A stretch of DNA of 64,000 nucleotides. It comes from UBA2357 sp046295975 (lineage in GTDB: Bacteria; Pseudomonadota; Gammaproteobacteria; Burkholderiales; Rhodocyclaceae). Shown one piece after another: positions 24,831-33,004 of this stretch (the stretch's first letter is position 1; every line of letters begins with the position of its first letter). Position numbers and translations under genes: made by a program. The DNA lies in NCBI GenBank assembly GCA_046295975.1, contig JBKBMG010000026.1, positions 8,385-72,384 on the forward strand, given 5' to 3'. Under the pieces are notes generated by a model. The model did no database searches. It worked only from the letters and a program-made list of their open reading frames with translations, and had not been told where the DNA came from.

Positions 24831-25517
24831 ATGAACAGAGTCTTGCTGATCGATGACGACCTGGAGCTGAGCACAATGCTTGGCGAGTTTCTGGCGCGCG
24901 AGGGCTTCGACGCCGAGCTCGCTCATGACGGCGAGTCCGGTGTGAGCGCGGCGCTCGGGGGCGGCTTCGACATCGTCGTGGTCGATGTGATGATGCCGGG
25001 CATCAGCGGCATTGAAGCCTTGCGCCGGATCCGCATGCGCAGCGAGATTCCGGTGCTGATGCTGACTGCCCGCGGGGACGATGTCGATCGTGTGGTGGGG
25101 CTGGAACTGGGGGCCGACGACTATGTGCCCAAGCCCTGCTCGCCGCGTGAACTGGTGGCGCGGCTACGCGCGATCCTGCGCCGTACCGTGGGCGGAAACG
25201 GCTTGGCGCCGGACGCGGCGTTCGAGGTCGGTGCGCTGGCGCTGTGGCCGCACAAGCGTCGGGCCGCCTGGCGGGGGGATGTGCTGCAACTGACGAGTAC
25301 CGAGTTCAACCTGCTTGAGGCGCTGGTGCGGCGGGCGGGAAGCGTGGTGCCCAAAACGGAGCTGTCCGAGTTGGGCCTGGGGCGTCCGTTGGCACGTTTC
25401 GATCGCAGCATCGACGTGCACTTGTCGAGTATCCGGCAGAAGCTGGGGCGCTATGCCGATGGGCGCTCGCCGATCGAGACGGTGCGCGGCGTGGGTTATC
25501 AGTATGTGGCCGAATGA
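24831..25517 (+). CDS. Orphan OmpR/CpxR-family response regulator
   Basis: A 228-residue regulator: receiver with IDDD, Asp in VVVDVMMPGISG and Lys in DDYVPKPC, then a winged-helix domain (TEFNLLEALVRRAG; FDRSIDVHLSSIRQKL). It is strikingly similar to the regulator at 19500-20195, including LMLTARGDD and GLELGADDYVPKPC. No kinase gene is adjacent; the closest is at 18211-19494. The ATG at 24831 fits the family start (MNRVLLIDDD); an in-frame ATG at 24816 is less likely. It is divergent from the Spy-like gene, with phased repeats between them. Confidence 0.92.
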   Translation: MNRVLLIDDDLELSTMLGEFLAREGFDAELAHDGESGVSAALGGGFDIVVVDVMMPGISGIEALRRIRMRSEIPVLMLTARGDDVDRVVGLELGADDYVPKPCSPRELVARLRAILRRTVGGNGLAPDAAFEVGALALWPHKRRAAWRGDVLQLTSTEFNLLEALVRRAGSVVPKTELSELGLGRPLARFDRSIDVHLSSIRQKLGRYADGRSPIETVRGVGYQYVAE

Positions 25518-25792
25518 GCGGTGCCCGCCGCGGTGTCGCGCCAAATGGAACCGGTCTGACTTCGGGGTGTCACGTTTTGTTACCACGAAAGTGATAGTCT
25601 TAGCGTTTTCGCCCATGCATGGCATTCCGTGGCGCCTGCACCTGCACCTGCGCCCGTGCCGAGCGACTGCGGCGAAATCACGTTGCTGCGGCCGGCTTGG
25701 GTGCCCCGGAAGGGAATGACGGCCACGCGAACGCGAGCCGCTGGATTCGGCGCCGCGCGTTCAGACCGCAAGCGGCGGGAACCTGGGAGGCC

Positions 25793-28303
25793 ATGCGCGT
25801 GCCGACTCGACAGTTCAGACGACAGAGCCCGACAGCCCCCGTGCCACGCGCAGGCCGGGGGCTGTGGGCGCTCGCCGTGGCGATGCTGCTTGTTTGGGCG
25901 GCATCGGCGTTAGCCGAACGCGGGGTGCTGCGGTTGCCACATGTGCTGGTACTGATGTCCTATCACCATGGCTACAGCTGGGAGGACCGGATACTGCAGG
26001 GGTTCGAGGAGTGGGGCGGACTCGAGGCGGACAAGCCAGTTTTCCACGTCGAGTGGATGGATACCAAACGTTACCCGGAGCAGGCGCACCGCGAGCGCTC
26101 CCGGCAGTTTCTCGAGGCCAAGTACCAAGGCAAGCGCTTCGACCTGATTGTTGCGGTCGACGACAACGCGCTGGAATTCGCGGTGCGTGACGAGACAATG
26201 TTCGCTGGTGTGCCGATTGTGTTCAGTGGCATCAATGGCGATCCGGACGAGATCGTTGGCGCGCGTGGGCTTGCGACCGGCGTGGCCGAGCGCTTCGAGG
26301 TGGCTCGTACGGTGCAGGTCGCGCTGGCGCTGCATCCCGGCACGCGACGCTTGGTGTTTCTCACCGCGGCGGATGAGTCCGGTGCGGGTATGCGGCAAAC
26401 GATTGGGCGCGAACTGGAGACCTTGGACCTCGTACCTGGGGGCGAACTGATCGTCGAGCACTGGGTGGTGCGTCACCTTGGCGAGATCCAGGCGCGTCTG
26501 CCGGATCTGCTCGAAGATACCGTAGTGTTCGCGCTCGGTGCCGTGCCGGTCTCCGAGGGCGGGCGCAGCTTCGCGCCGGAGGAGTTGGTGGCCTTCGTCA
26601 GGGCGCGTACTCACCGGCCGGTGTATTCCGACCTGGATGCCACCGTGGGAAAGGGGGCGCTAGGGGGCTTTATGAACAGTGGGCTGGAGACCGGTCGGCT
26701 GATGGCCCATATGGCGCAGCGGGTGCTGGCCGGCCAGCCAGCTGACCGGATTCCGGTCGTTTATCAAGCGCCGGTCGCACTGGTATTCGATTACGCCGAG
26801 CTGTCGCGCTTTGGGGTGTCACTCGGACAATTGCCGCCGGGCAGCCAGGTGATCAACCGGCCAAAATCGATCTTCGACACGGAGTACCGGCGCTTCCTGG
26901 TCACGTTCTCCAGCGTCATCGCGATACTGGTGGTGGCGCTCATGGTCTTGTTGGTACGCAATCGCATCCAGGCTTCGCGCCAGGCGGCGTTGCACTATCA
27001 GGCCACTCACGACGACCTGACCGGTCTGGCGAATCGTTCCTGGCTCAACGAGTATCTGGTCGCACTGCGCAACGCGCGTGTTCCGGCGGCCGCCGGTGAT
27101 ACCTTTCTGGTCTTGGTGATGATGGACCTCAACCGCTTCAAGCTGCTCAACGACACCCATGGGCATTCCTTTGGCGACGAGGTGTTGCTGGCGGTGGCCC
27201 GACGGCTCAGCGAGCACATGGCGGGCAAGGGCGAGCTGGTGCGTTTCAGTGGTGACTCGTTTGTGATGACCTTCCGTGTGTTCGGCGAGGAGCGAATTGC
27301 TTCGATCCGCGAGCTGTGTGCCCGCATGCTGCTGGAACCGTTCCAGATGAGCGGACGATTCGTGCAGGTGTCTGCGGCCTTCGGGGTGAGTGCGATGCCG
27401 GTCAACGGGATCGAGCACGAGCGCCTGTTGCGTGAGGCCGATACCGCAATGCACGAGGCCAAGCGAGCGCGTGGCAACCAGGTGGTGATGTTCGATCGCG
27501 ACATCCATGACCGGGCGGTACGCCAGTTCCAGCTCGAGGCCAGCCTGCCCTCGGCGATCGACCAGGGGGCGCTGGAGGTGCACCTGCAGCCCATCGTCGA
27601 CTTCGATCGGGGTGAGGTTGCCGGTTTTGAGGCGCTTGCGCGGTGGCAGCATGCCGAACTCGGCTGGGTGGCACCGTCCGAGTTCGTCCATGCGGCGACC
27701 GAGGCGGGCTGCATCCGGCAACTCACGATGTGTGTGCTGCGCACCGCATGCCGCGCTTTTGCGCCCTATGTTGAACGTTCTCAGGCTTATCTGGCGGTGA
27801 ACGTGACGGTCAGCGACCTGTACGCCGAAGAGTTCGCCGATCGCGTTGCCGGCATCCTTGCCACCGAGCGGGTTCCACCCGGCCGCCTGGTGCTCGAAGT
27901 CACCGAGGACATGCTGCTGGGCGACGTGACGCTGGTGACCCGGGCGCTTGCGCGTTTGCGTGGGCAGGGAGTGCGGGTGGCGATCGACGACTTTGGGACG
28001 GGCTATTCGTCGATGAGCTACCTGTCGAACTTCATGGTGAACATCATCAAGGTCGACCAGTCCTTCGTGCGCAACATCTTGTCCAGCGAATCGGACCAGA
28101 AGATCGTCAGTGCCATTGTATCGATGGCGCGTGACCTTGAACTCGAGGTCGTCACAGAAGGCGTCGAGAACCATGAGCAGGCAATGCTGTTGCACCGGCT
28201 TGGCTGCGTACTTCTGCAGGGCTATGCCTTCGGTCGGCCCCGGCCACCTGGCGACTGGCTTGGCCGGGTCGGTGGCGTGGCGGAACCGGCGCGCATGCCC
28301 TGA
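25793..28303 (+). CDS. Membrane GGDEF-EAL protein with periplasmic ABC-sensor domain
   Basis: About 836 residues. A signal/anchor near residues 23-45 precedes a periplasmic domain of about 300 residues like ABC-type substrate-binding sensors (HVLVLMSYHHGYSWEDRI; VPIVFSGINGD; FALGAVPVSEGGR). A membrane segment near 368-389 follows, then GGDEF and EAL domains. The GGDEF active site reads SGDSF, so cyclase activity is doubtful. The EAL domain keeps GFEALARW, DDFGTGYSS and VVTEGVEN, so it probably hydrolyses c-di-GMP. GGGAGG lies only 2 bases before the ATG; a GTG at 25799, 8 bases away, is an alternative start. The preceding 275 bases hold no supported gene. Confidence 0.9.
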   Translation: MRVPTRQFRRQSPTAPVPRAGRGLWALAVAMLLVWAASALAERGVLRLPHVLVLMSYHHGYSWEDRILQGFEEWGGLEADKPVFHVEWMDTKRYPEQAHRERSRQFLEAKYQGKRFDLIVAVDDNALEFAVRDETMFAGVPIVFSGINGDPDEIVGARGLATGVAERFEVARTVQVALALHPGTRRLVFLTAADESGAGMRQTIGRELETLDLVPGGELIVEHWVVRHLGEIQARLPDLLEDTVVFALGAVPVSEGGRSFAPEELVAFVRARTHRPVYSDLDATVGKGALGGFMNSGLETGRLMAHMAQRVLAGQPADRIPVVYQAPVALVFDYAELSRFGVSLGQLPPGSQVINRPKSIFDTEYRRFLVTFSSVIAILVVALMVLLVRNRIQASRQAALHYQATHDDLTGLANRSWLNEYLVALRNARVPAAAGDTFLVLVMMDLNRFKLLNDTHGHSFGDEVLLAVARRLSEHMAGKGELVRFSGDSFVMTFRVFGEERIASIRELCARMLLEPFQMSGRFVQVSAAFGVSAMPVNGIEHERLLREADTAMHEAKRARGNQVVMFDRDIHDRAVRQFQLEASLPSAIDQGALEVHLQPIVDFDRGEVAGFEALARWQHAELGWVAPSEFVHAATEAGCIRQLTMCVLRTACRAFAPYVERSQAYLAVNVTVSDLYAEEFADRVAGILATERVPPGRLVLEVTEDMLLGDVTLVTRALARLRGQGVRVAIDDFGTGYSSMSYLSNFMVNIIKVDQSFVRNILSSESDQKIVSAIVSMARDLELEVVTEGVENHEQAMLLHRLGCVLLQGYAFGRPRPPGDWLGRVGGVAEPARMP

Positions 28304-28466
28304 GTGACGGGGCGGGCCGGGCCGGGGACATGGCTTCCTGGCCCGCCGCCCGCGGGGCCATCGTTCCAACTCGCACTGCGTGCGCGATCCCGTTACGATA
28401 GCGGGCAACGCATGCGCCGTACTGCGGGCCGCCCCGCCCGCGGTGTGCTTCAGGAACAGCCTTTTC

Positions 28467-29408
28467 ATGCTCAGCTTTCTTCAAGGTTTCGCCTTCGGTC
28501 TCTGGATTTCCTGCATTCCATGGTTGATTGCGGCGCTGATCGAACCGCGTTGGGCGGTTCCCACCGAGCCGCCACGGCGCTGGCAAGGGGTGTTGCGCTA
28601 CGCGGTGATTGCGCCGGGCATCGCCATGGTGAGCGGGCTGACCTCGCTTTGGGGGGGATGGGACGCGAGTCTGTTTGGCTGGCTCACGGGGCTTGCTGCA
28701 ATTCCAATGGAGGTCGCGGTGGAGCGCGGATGGCGGCGCTGGCGACGCGCACGTGCCATCAGCGACGAGCACGCCGCGCGTGAGGCGGCTGCAAGGCGGG
28801 ATCGTGAGGCCCGTGCGCAGCGCATGCGCGAGCGCAATCTGCGGGAGCTCGATCCGGCGCGCCCGCCGGCGGGCGCCGACGAGGTCGTACAGGCCTTGTG
28901 TTCGACCAAGTCGGCCCTGCTCGCGCTGCAGCGTGCGGACCTGGCGGTACAGGCGGACAGGCTGTACACCCGCTACGAGCATGTGCTGGCGGTGTTGCAC
29001 GCGAAGTTCGATCCGCGCGAACTCGCTTTCCAGCGTGCGCAGGGGCTGGTTGTGGAAGTCAGCCGTGCGGCCATCGCGCGCCTGGACGCCACCGCCGGGG
29101 CCTTGGCAGGCATGGCCGGTATCGACGTCGATTACGTGAAGCACCGGCTGTTTGCGTCGGTGACCCATTTGCCGGCGGATGAGCGCCGGGCGCTGGAGCG
29201 GCGACTGGAACTGGTGGAGCAGGGTGAGCGCGCGGTGCGCGACATGCTCTCCGCCAACGAGGCTGCGCTCACCGCGCTGGACGATGCGGCAGTGGCGGTG
29301 TCCGGCGTGGAGACCGGCCGTCCGCAGGCGGCGCAGGCCGCCGATGAAGCTTTGGAAGAACTGCGGCGTTTTGCCGCGAATGCGGCACGCTACAGCCGCA
29401 GCACCTGA
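28467..29408 (+). CDS. Membrane-anchored helical protein, XpaC-like partner of TelA
   Basis: A 313-residue protein. Two or three hydrophobic segments lie in the first 90 residues (LSFLQGFAFGLWISCIPWLI; VIAPGIAMVSGLTSLWGG; LTGLAAIPMEV). A strongly charged Arg/Glu/Ala coiled-coil region follows, then long helices. It ends 17 bases before a TelA-type gene, and membrane partners of the XpaC type are commonly paired with TelA; the assignment is by context and general shape only. AGGAA lies about 11 bases before the ATG. Confidence 0.65.
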   Translation: MLSFLQGFAFGLWISCIPWLIAALIEPRWAVPTEPPRRWQGVLRYAVIAPGIAMVSGLTSLWGGWDASLFGWLTGLAAIPMEVAVERGWRRWRRARAISDEHAAREAAARRDREARAQRMRERNLRELDPARPPAGADEVVQALCSTKSALLALQRADLAVQADRLYTRYEHVLAVLHAKFDPRELAFQRAQGLVVEVSRAAIARLDATAGALAGMAGIDVDYVKHRLFASVTHLPADERRALERRLELVEQGERAVRDMLSANEAALTALDDAAVAVSGVETGRPQAAQAADEALEELRRFAANAARYSRST

Positions 29409-29425
29409 TTGGAGTGAAGTGCAAC

Positions 29426-30652
29426 ATGAGTGCCGAATCCGTAAATTCTCCTTCCCCGGGGTTCAGCCTGTCGCTGCCGCCTGTGCAGGAAATCGAACGC
29501 ACCATCGAGCCGACGCTGATGGAGGAGGTGAGCGCCGAGGATGCTGAACTGGCGGCGATGGCGGACGCCTTCGTGCGCGACGTGTTGGCCGGCGTATCCA
29601 CTGACACCCCGCCGGCGCAGGCGCACCAGCAGCGTCAGGCGATCGACGGCATGGGTATCGAGGTGCAACGCCAGGCCGCACGCCGCAGTGCGATGCTGCA
29701 GCAGCCCATCCGCAAGCTGGCCCATCAGGGGGACGAAGGCGCGCCGGTGGCCAAGTCCCTGCTGGATCTGCGGGAGCACATGGACGCGCTTGACCCCCGC
29801 CGCCACGACTTCTCCGCCGGCGTGCTCGATCGCGCGCTGGCACTGATTCCCGGCATGCGCAGCAAGGTGCAGCGTTATTTCCGCAAGTTCGAGACGGCGC
29901 AGGAGGCGCTGGATGCGATCATCCGCAATCTCGAGTCGGGTGCGGAGATGTTGCGTCGCGACAACCTGACGCTTGCCGATGACCAGCAGATGCTGCGTGA
30001 CGTGCTGACCCAACTCGCACGCCAGATCGAGCTGGGCAAGCTGATCGACCGGCGCCTGCTGGCCTCCGCCACGGCGCTGCCCGCCGACGCACCCCGCCGC
30101 GCGTTCATCGAGGAGGAGTTGCTGTTCCCACTGCGCCAACGGATCACCGACTTGCAGCAGCAACTCGCGGTCAGCCAGCAAGGCGTGCTGGCACTGGAAG
30201 TGGTGATCCGCAACAACCGGGAGTTGATGCGTGGGGTGGACCGGGCGATCAACGTCACCGTGTCGGCACTCAACGTGGCGGTTACCGTCGCGCTGGCGCT
30301 GGCCAACCAGCGATTGGTGCTGGACCGGGTGGAGTCCTTGAACAAGACCACCTCGGACCTGATCGCCGGCACCGCCAAGGCCTTGCGCACCCAGGGGGTG
30401 GCGATCCAGACCCGCGCGGCTTCTACCACGCTGGACATGGCCCAGCTGGAATCGGCCTTCACCGACGTGATTGGCGCGATCGACGAGGTGTCGCGCTATC
30501 GCCGCGAGGCCTTGCCACGCCTGGACGAGCAGATCGACCGGCTGGACGTGCTTGCGCGCAAGGGTGAGGAGGCGATCGCCCGTCTGGATGAGGGCAACGC
30601 CGCTCGCCCCGGGGTGACGACGCTGGGCAGTGGTGGCGTTTCGGCCGGGTAG
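29426..30652 (+). CDS. TelA/KlaA-family (toxic anion resistance) protein
   Basis: A 408-residue, almost wholly helical cytoplasmic protein. Characteristic TelA segments are IPGMRSKVQRYFRKFETAQ, IIRNLESGAEMLRRDN, AVSQQGVLALEVVIRNN and the central TVALALANQRLVLDRVESLN. TelA proteins were first linked to tellurite resistance and are more generally associated with envelope or phage stress; their mechanism is unknown. GGAGTG at 29411 is about 9 bases before the ATG. It follows a membrane-anchored gene and is convergent with hsp20 across a shared hairpin. Confidence 0.88.
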   Translation: MSAESVNSPSPGFSLSLPPVQEIERTIEPTLMEEVSAEDAELAAMADAFVRDVLAGVSTDTPPAQAHQQRQAIDGMGIEVQRQAARRSAMLQQPIRKLAHQGDEGAPVAKSLLDLREHMDALDPRRHDFSAGVLDRALALIPGMRSKVQRYFRKFETAQEALDAIIRNLESGAEMLRRDNLTLADDQQMLRDVLTQLARQIELGKLIDRRLLASATALPADAPRRAFIEEELLFPLRQRITDLQQQLAVSQQGVLALEVVIRNNRELMRGVDRAINVTVSALNVAVTVALALANQRLVLDRVESLNKTTSDLIAGTAKALRTQGVAIQTRAASTTLDMAQLESAFTDVIGAIDEVSRYRREALPRLDEQIDRLDVLARKGEEAIARLDEGNAARPGVTTLGSGGVSAG

Positions 30653-30686
30653 TCTGACCCCGGCGGTGGAGTATGTGGGTGCAAGC

Positions 30687-30719
30687 GATTCCGCCGCCCC
30701 GGTTCGCAGCGGCGGAATC
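30687..30719. terminator. Bidirectional terminator-like hairpin between telA-like and hsp20 genes
   Basis: GATTCCGCCGC (30687-30697) and GCGGCGGAATC (30709-30719) form a perfect 11-bp stem with an 11-nt loop, lying between two convergent genes. There is no clear T tract on either side, so it may act with Rho or as an mRNA-stabilising end. Confidence 0.55.
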
Positions 30720-30760
30720 CATGACGCGGGCCGATCGGGCCGGAGGGCTGAGCGTCCGGT

Positions 30761-31180
30761 CTATTCGATGACGAGGCGCTTGGCCTGATCGGACGCTTTC
30801 TTCGGCAGGGTCAGTTCCAGCACTCCGTCGGTGAAGCGCGCTGCGGCGGCGTTTTCATCCACTTCCTGGCCAAGCTGGAAACTGCGCGACACCTTGCCGT
30901 AATAGCGCTCGGTACGCAGTACCCGTTCGCCGTCCTTGATTTCCTTTTCCTGCTTGCGTTCTGCGCTGATCGCGACGACCGGGCCGTCGATATGGACGTG
31001 GATGTCTTCCTTGCGGATGCCGGGAAGTTCCGCGTGGATCTGGTAGTTGTCGGGATTTTCCTTGACGTCCACCCGCATTTGCGGCGATTCGGCGAGCGAG
31101 TTGCCACCAATATCGACGGGGCGGACGAAGAAGCCCCGGAACAAATCCTCGAACGGGTCACGGCGGATGATGTTGCTCAT
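30761..31180 (-). CDS. Hsp20/alpha-crystallin small heat-shock protein
   Basis: A 139-residue ATP-independent holdase chaperone. The alpha-crystallin domain spans about residues 35-139 and includes VDVKENPDNYQIHAELPG, the conserved AxFxxGVLxLxxPK shape in AARFTDGVLELTLPKK, and a short C-terminal RLVIE in place of the usual IxI tail. The N-terminus (MSNIIRRDPFEDLFRGFF) is typical of the class A IbpA-like proteins of proteobacteria. AAGGAG is 8 bases before the ATG. A heat-shock (sigma-32) type promoter lies about 83-111 bases upstream. Confidence 0.95.
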   Translation of the reverse strand: MSNIIRRDPFEDLFRGFFVRPVDIGGNSLAESPQMRVDVKENPDNYQIHAELPGIRKEDIHVHIDGPVVAISAERKQEKEIKDGERVLRTERYYGKVSRSFQLGQEVDENAAAARFTDGVLELTLPKKASDQAKRLVIE

Positions 31181-31262
31181 GATTCGTCTCCTTGCGATGG
31201 TGGTTGGATGCGCCTGGCGATCTGCCCGAGACCGGTGCGCACCGTGGCGGTTACCTGCATCG

Positions 31263-31291
31263 AATATAGGAACGGGACGCCGTATTTCAAG
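31263..31291 (-). promoter_or_regulatory. Sigma-32-type heat-shock promoter of hsp20
   Basis: Read on the minus strand, CTTGAAA (31285-31291) is the exact -35 core of RpoH promoters and CCTATATT (31263-31270) approximates the -10 CCCCATNT, with a 14-base spacer. Expected start is near 31255, giving a leader of about 75 bases to the hsp20 ATG. Context supports it because the gene is a small heat-shock protein. Confidence 0.6.
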
Positions 31292-31307
31292 CCCCCAGGT
31301 TGCCGAC

Positions 31308-31793
31308 TTACCCGTTTCGGGGGGCTTCGGAAAACAGGGTCAGAATGGCGTCGCGATTGGTCCAGGAGGCGACCTCCCTGGCTGCCTGGGGGGCCGGCAG
31401 CCAGCGGAAGGCCCGGTGCTCGGAAGGCGACAGGAGCACTGGGCGGGCGTCCGGTACGCAGGCGCTGAAAACGTGCTCGAGGTTGTGGCTGGTGCCCGGC
31501 GGGTAGCGCCCGCGCCATTCGGGGGGAATCTCGAAGCGCTGGCTGTGCCGCCAGTCGCGCAACGAGGCAGGCGGCAGAATGATGCCGGTTTCCTCGCGGA
31601 CCTCGCGAATGGCGGTGTCGGCGGGGGCTTCTCCAGGCTCAAGGCTGCCGGTGACGGACTGCCAGAAACCCGTCGGCGCGCACCGCTCGAGCAGCAGCAC
31701 CAGGTAGTCTGGCGTATGGATGACGACGAGTACGGATTCGGGGCGTTTGAGTGGGGCGTCCGGCAGCCCGCTGTTACAAGGCTGAGGCGTCAC
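31308..31793 (-). CDS. nudB: Dihydroneopterin triphosphate diphosphatase, Nudix family
   Basis: A 161-residue Nudix hydrolase of the folate pathway, converting dihydroneopterin triphosphate to the monophosphate. The Nudix box is complete: G and E in GSLEPGEAPADTA followed by IREVREETGI, about residues 54-76. Family-typical segments are LVLLLERCAPTGFWQSVTG and NLEHVFSACVP. The start is a GTG overlapping the stop of the upstream barstar-like gene (GTGA), so translation is probably coupled. Other NudB-like Nudix substrates cannot be excluded. Confidence 0.88.
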   Translation of the reverse strand: MTPQPCNSGLPDAPLKRPESVLVVIHTPDYLVLLLERCAPTGFWQSVTGSLEPGEAPADTAIREVREETGIILPPASLRDWRHSQRFEIPPEWRGRYPPGTSHNLEHVFSACVPDARPVLLSPSEHRAFRWLPAPQAAREVASWTNRDAILTLFSEAPRNG

Positions 31794-32230
31794 AGGTTGC
31801 GCAGATGACTGATGCCGTTGCTGCCCAGGTCGACGAACACCCACATCGGCACGCCGGCTTCCGCCCATCCCCGCGCGGCTTGCTGAAGAATCCCCAGCGC
31901 AACGACGAAATCCGCCTCCGCCCTGCCGCGGAACAGGTCGGCATGCGCGAGCAGGAGCACGTAGCCGTCAGCCGGTAGCCACTCGAGGTCGCTCAGGCAG
32001 TCGGCAAGCGCGTCCCAATTGTGGCCGAACCAGTCCGGAAAGCGCAGCGCGCCGGCCATGCGGCCGAGAAAGTCATGCTTGTCGCTGCAGCCATCGAGGT
32101 CGATCGTTTCGAACCTCAGCCCCAGGCGTGCGGCGCTTGCGGAGAGCGCCACCGCACCGCCCGGGGGCAGGTGATAGACGCCACTGTTGGCAGTGGCACG
32201 CAGGCGTTGGTCGAGCAGATCGGGCGTCAT
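31790..32230 (-). CDS. Barstar-family ribonuclease inhibitor
   Basis: A 146-residue cytoplasmic protein. The barstar core is visible: KHDFLGRMAGALRFPDWFG, then HNWDALADCLSDLEWLP, with the Trp-Asp-Ala-Leu and acidic residues that bind barnase-type enzymes. It would protect the cell from the RNase encoded immediately upstream. The ATG overlaps the RNase stop (ATGA) and its own stop overlaps the nudB GTG, so three genes form one tightly coupled operon. Confidence 0.9.
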   Translation of the reverse strand: MTPDLLDQRLRATANSGVYHLPPGGAVALSASAARLGLRFETIDLDGCSDKHDFLGRMAGALRFPDWFGHNWDALADCLSDLEWLPADGYVLLLAHADLFRGRAEADFVVALGILQQAARGWAEAGVPMWVFVDLGSNGISHLRNL

Positions 32231-32640
32231 GGTGTGGGAACCTCGATACGGCGGAAACTGCGGTAGTGGTCTTCGGTGTAGTAGAACACCTCGGGCGGGT
32301 TGCCAGCGGTCACGAAGCGTCGCGCGCCGCGATTGCGCGCCCCCGGCGTAGGAACGGTGTATTCGCGGTAGTAGCCGCGGGGCTTCTGGGGCAGCAGACC
32401 TTCGCGGTTGAAGAAGGTGGTGCCGTCCTGACGGTAGGGAAAGGGGCCGCCCTGGCGAATCAGCGCGAGTGTGGCGACCGCCTCCGGTGGCAATCCGGCG
32501 AGCGGGCCGTTGCCACGGTTCGTGGCGTCGGTCTCGCCACAGGCAACCGACAGGCATGCGACCACAAGCAGCAGAACGAAGGGGAGCGTCCTGCGCAAGC
32601 TGCGCAGCGCGGCGGACCAGCCGGTACGGGCGATTGACAT
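32227..32640 (-). CDS. Secreted barnase-like (N1/T1-family) ribonuclease
   Basis: A 137-residue protein with a hydrophobic signal (FVLLLVVACLSVACG), possibly with a lipobox, followed by a small RNase domain. Residues matching the barnase catalytic set are visible: Glu in GYYREYTVPTP, Arg in GARRFVTAG and His in YTEDHYRSFRRI. It cleaves single-stranded RNA, preferentially after guanosine in the family. I chose the ATG at 32640; an ATG at 32649 and a TTG at 32661 are in frame and none has a clear ribosome site. Its stop overlaps the inhibitor ATG. Confidence 0.88.
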   Translation of the reverse strand: MSIARTGWSAALRSLRRTLPFVLLLVVACLSVACGETDATNRGNGPLAGLPPEAVATLALIRQGGPFPYRQDGTTFFNREGLLPQKPRGYYREYTVPTPGARNRGARRFVTAGNPPEVFYYTEDHYRSFRRIEVPTP

Positions 32641-32709
32641 GAGGTGCATTGAGGGGATCAAGGGGTTTCGGGGGTGTAAGCGCTACGGAGCAGGGGTGGT
32701 GGTCGGTTC

Positions 32710-32948
32710 AACCTAGAAACCTCAGTTGGACGTGTCCGAGTGTGCGTCTGGGGCGTCGTCTGGCAAGGCGCGACGACGCGGCATGGTTGTTCCCTGCAAG
32801 GAGGAGCAACGCAGCCAGGCGGCGCACCAGGCGTGCAATCGGGCGCGTAGCGGACTCACCCATTGGGTAACCGTAGTCGAAGCTGTGTCTCCCACGCTTT
32901 CTAAGGCACTCAAGATCATGGAGAGCGGTCAACTGAGGTTTCTAGGTT
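32710..32948. mobile_element. MITE-like element with 19-bp terminal inverted repeats
   Basis: AACCTAGAAACCTCAGTTG (32710-32728) and its exact complement CAACTGAGGTTTCTAGGTT (32930-32948) bound a 239-bp segment in the only sizeable intergenic gap of this part (32641-33004). No coding frame or transposase is supported inside. The interior holds a GC-rich stretch and a ribosome-site-like GGAGGAG that leads to no gene. Perfect long ends around non-coding DNA suggest a non-autonomous transposable element; no convincing target duplication was seen. Confidence 0.6.
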
Positions 32949-33004
32949 CAAAGGCGGCGGATGGCTGTCAGGCGGGTAGCGGATCGGGCTCCGCGCGTCG
33001 CCGG

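Noticed and set aside
19500..25517. Idea that the two-component genes and neighbours form a copper or multidrug resistance locus.
   Set aside because: No efflux pump, copper oxidase or metal-binding His/Met-rich protein is present; the Spy-like and EF-hand proteins point only to envelope stress in general.
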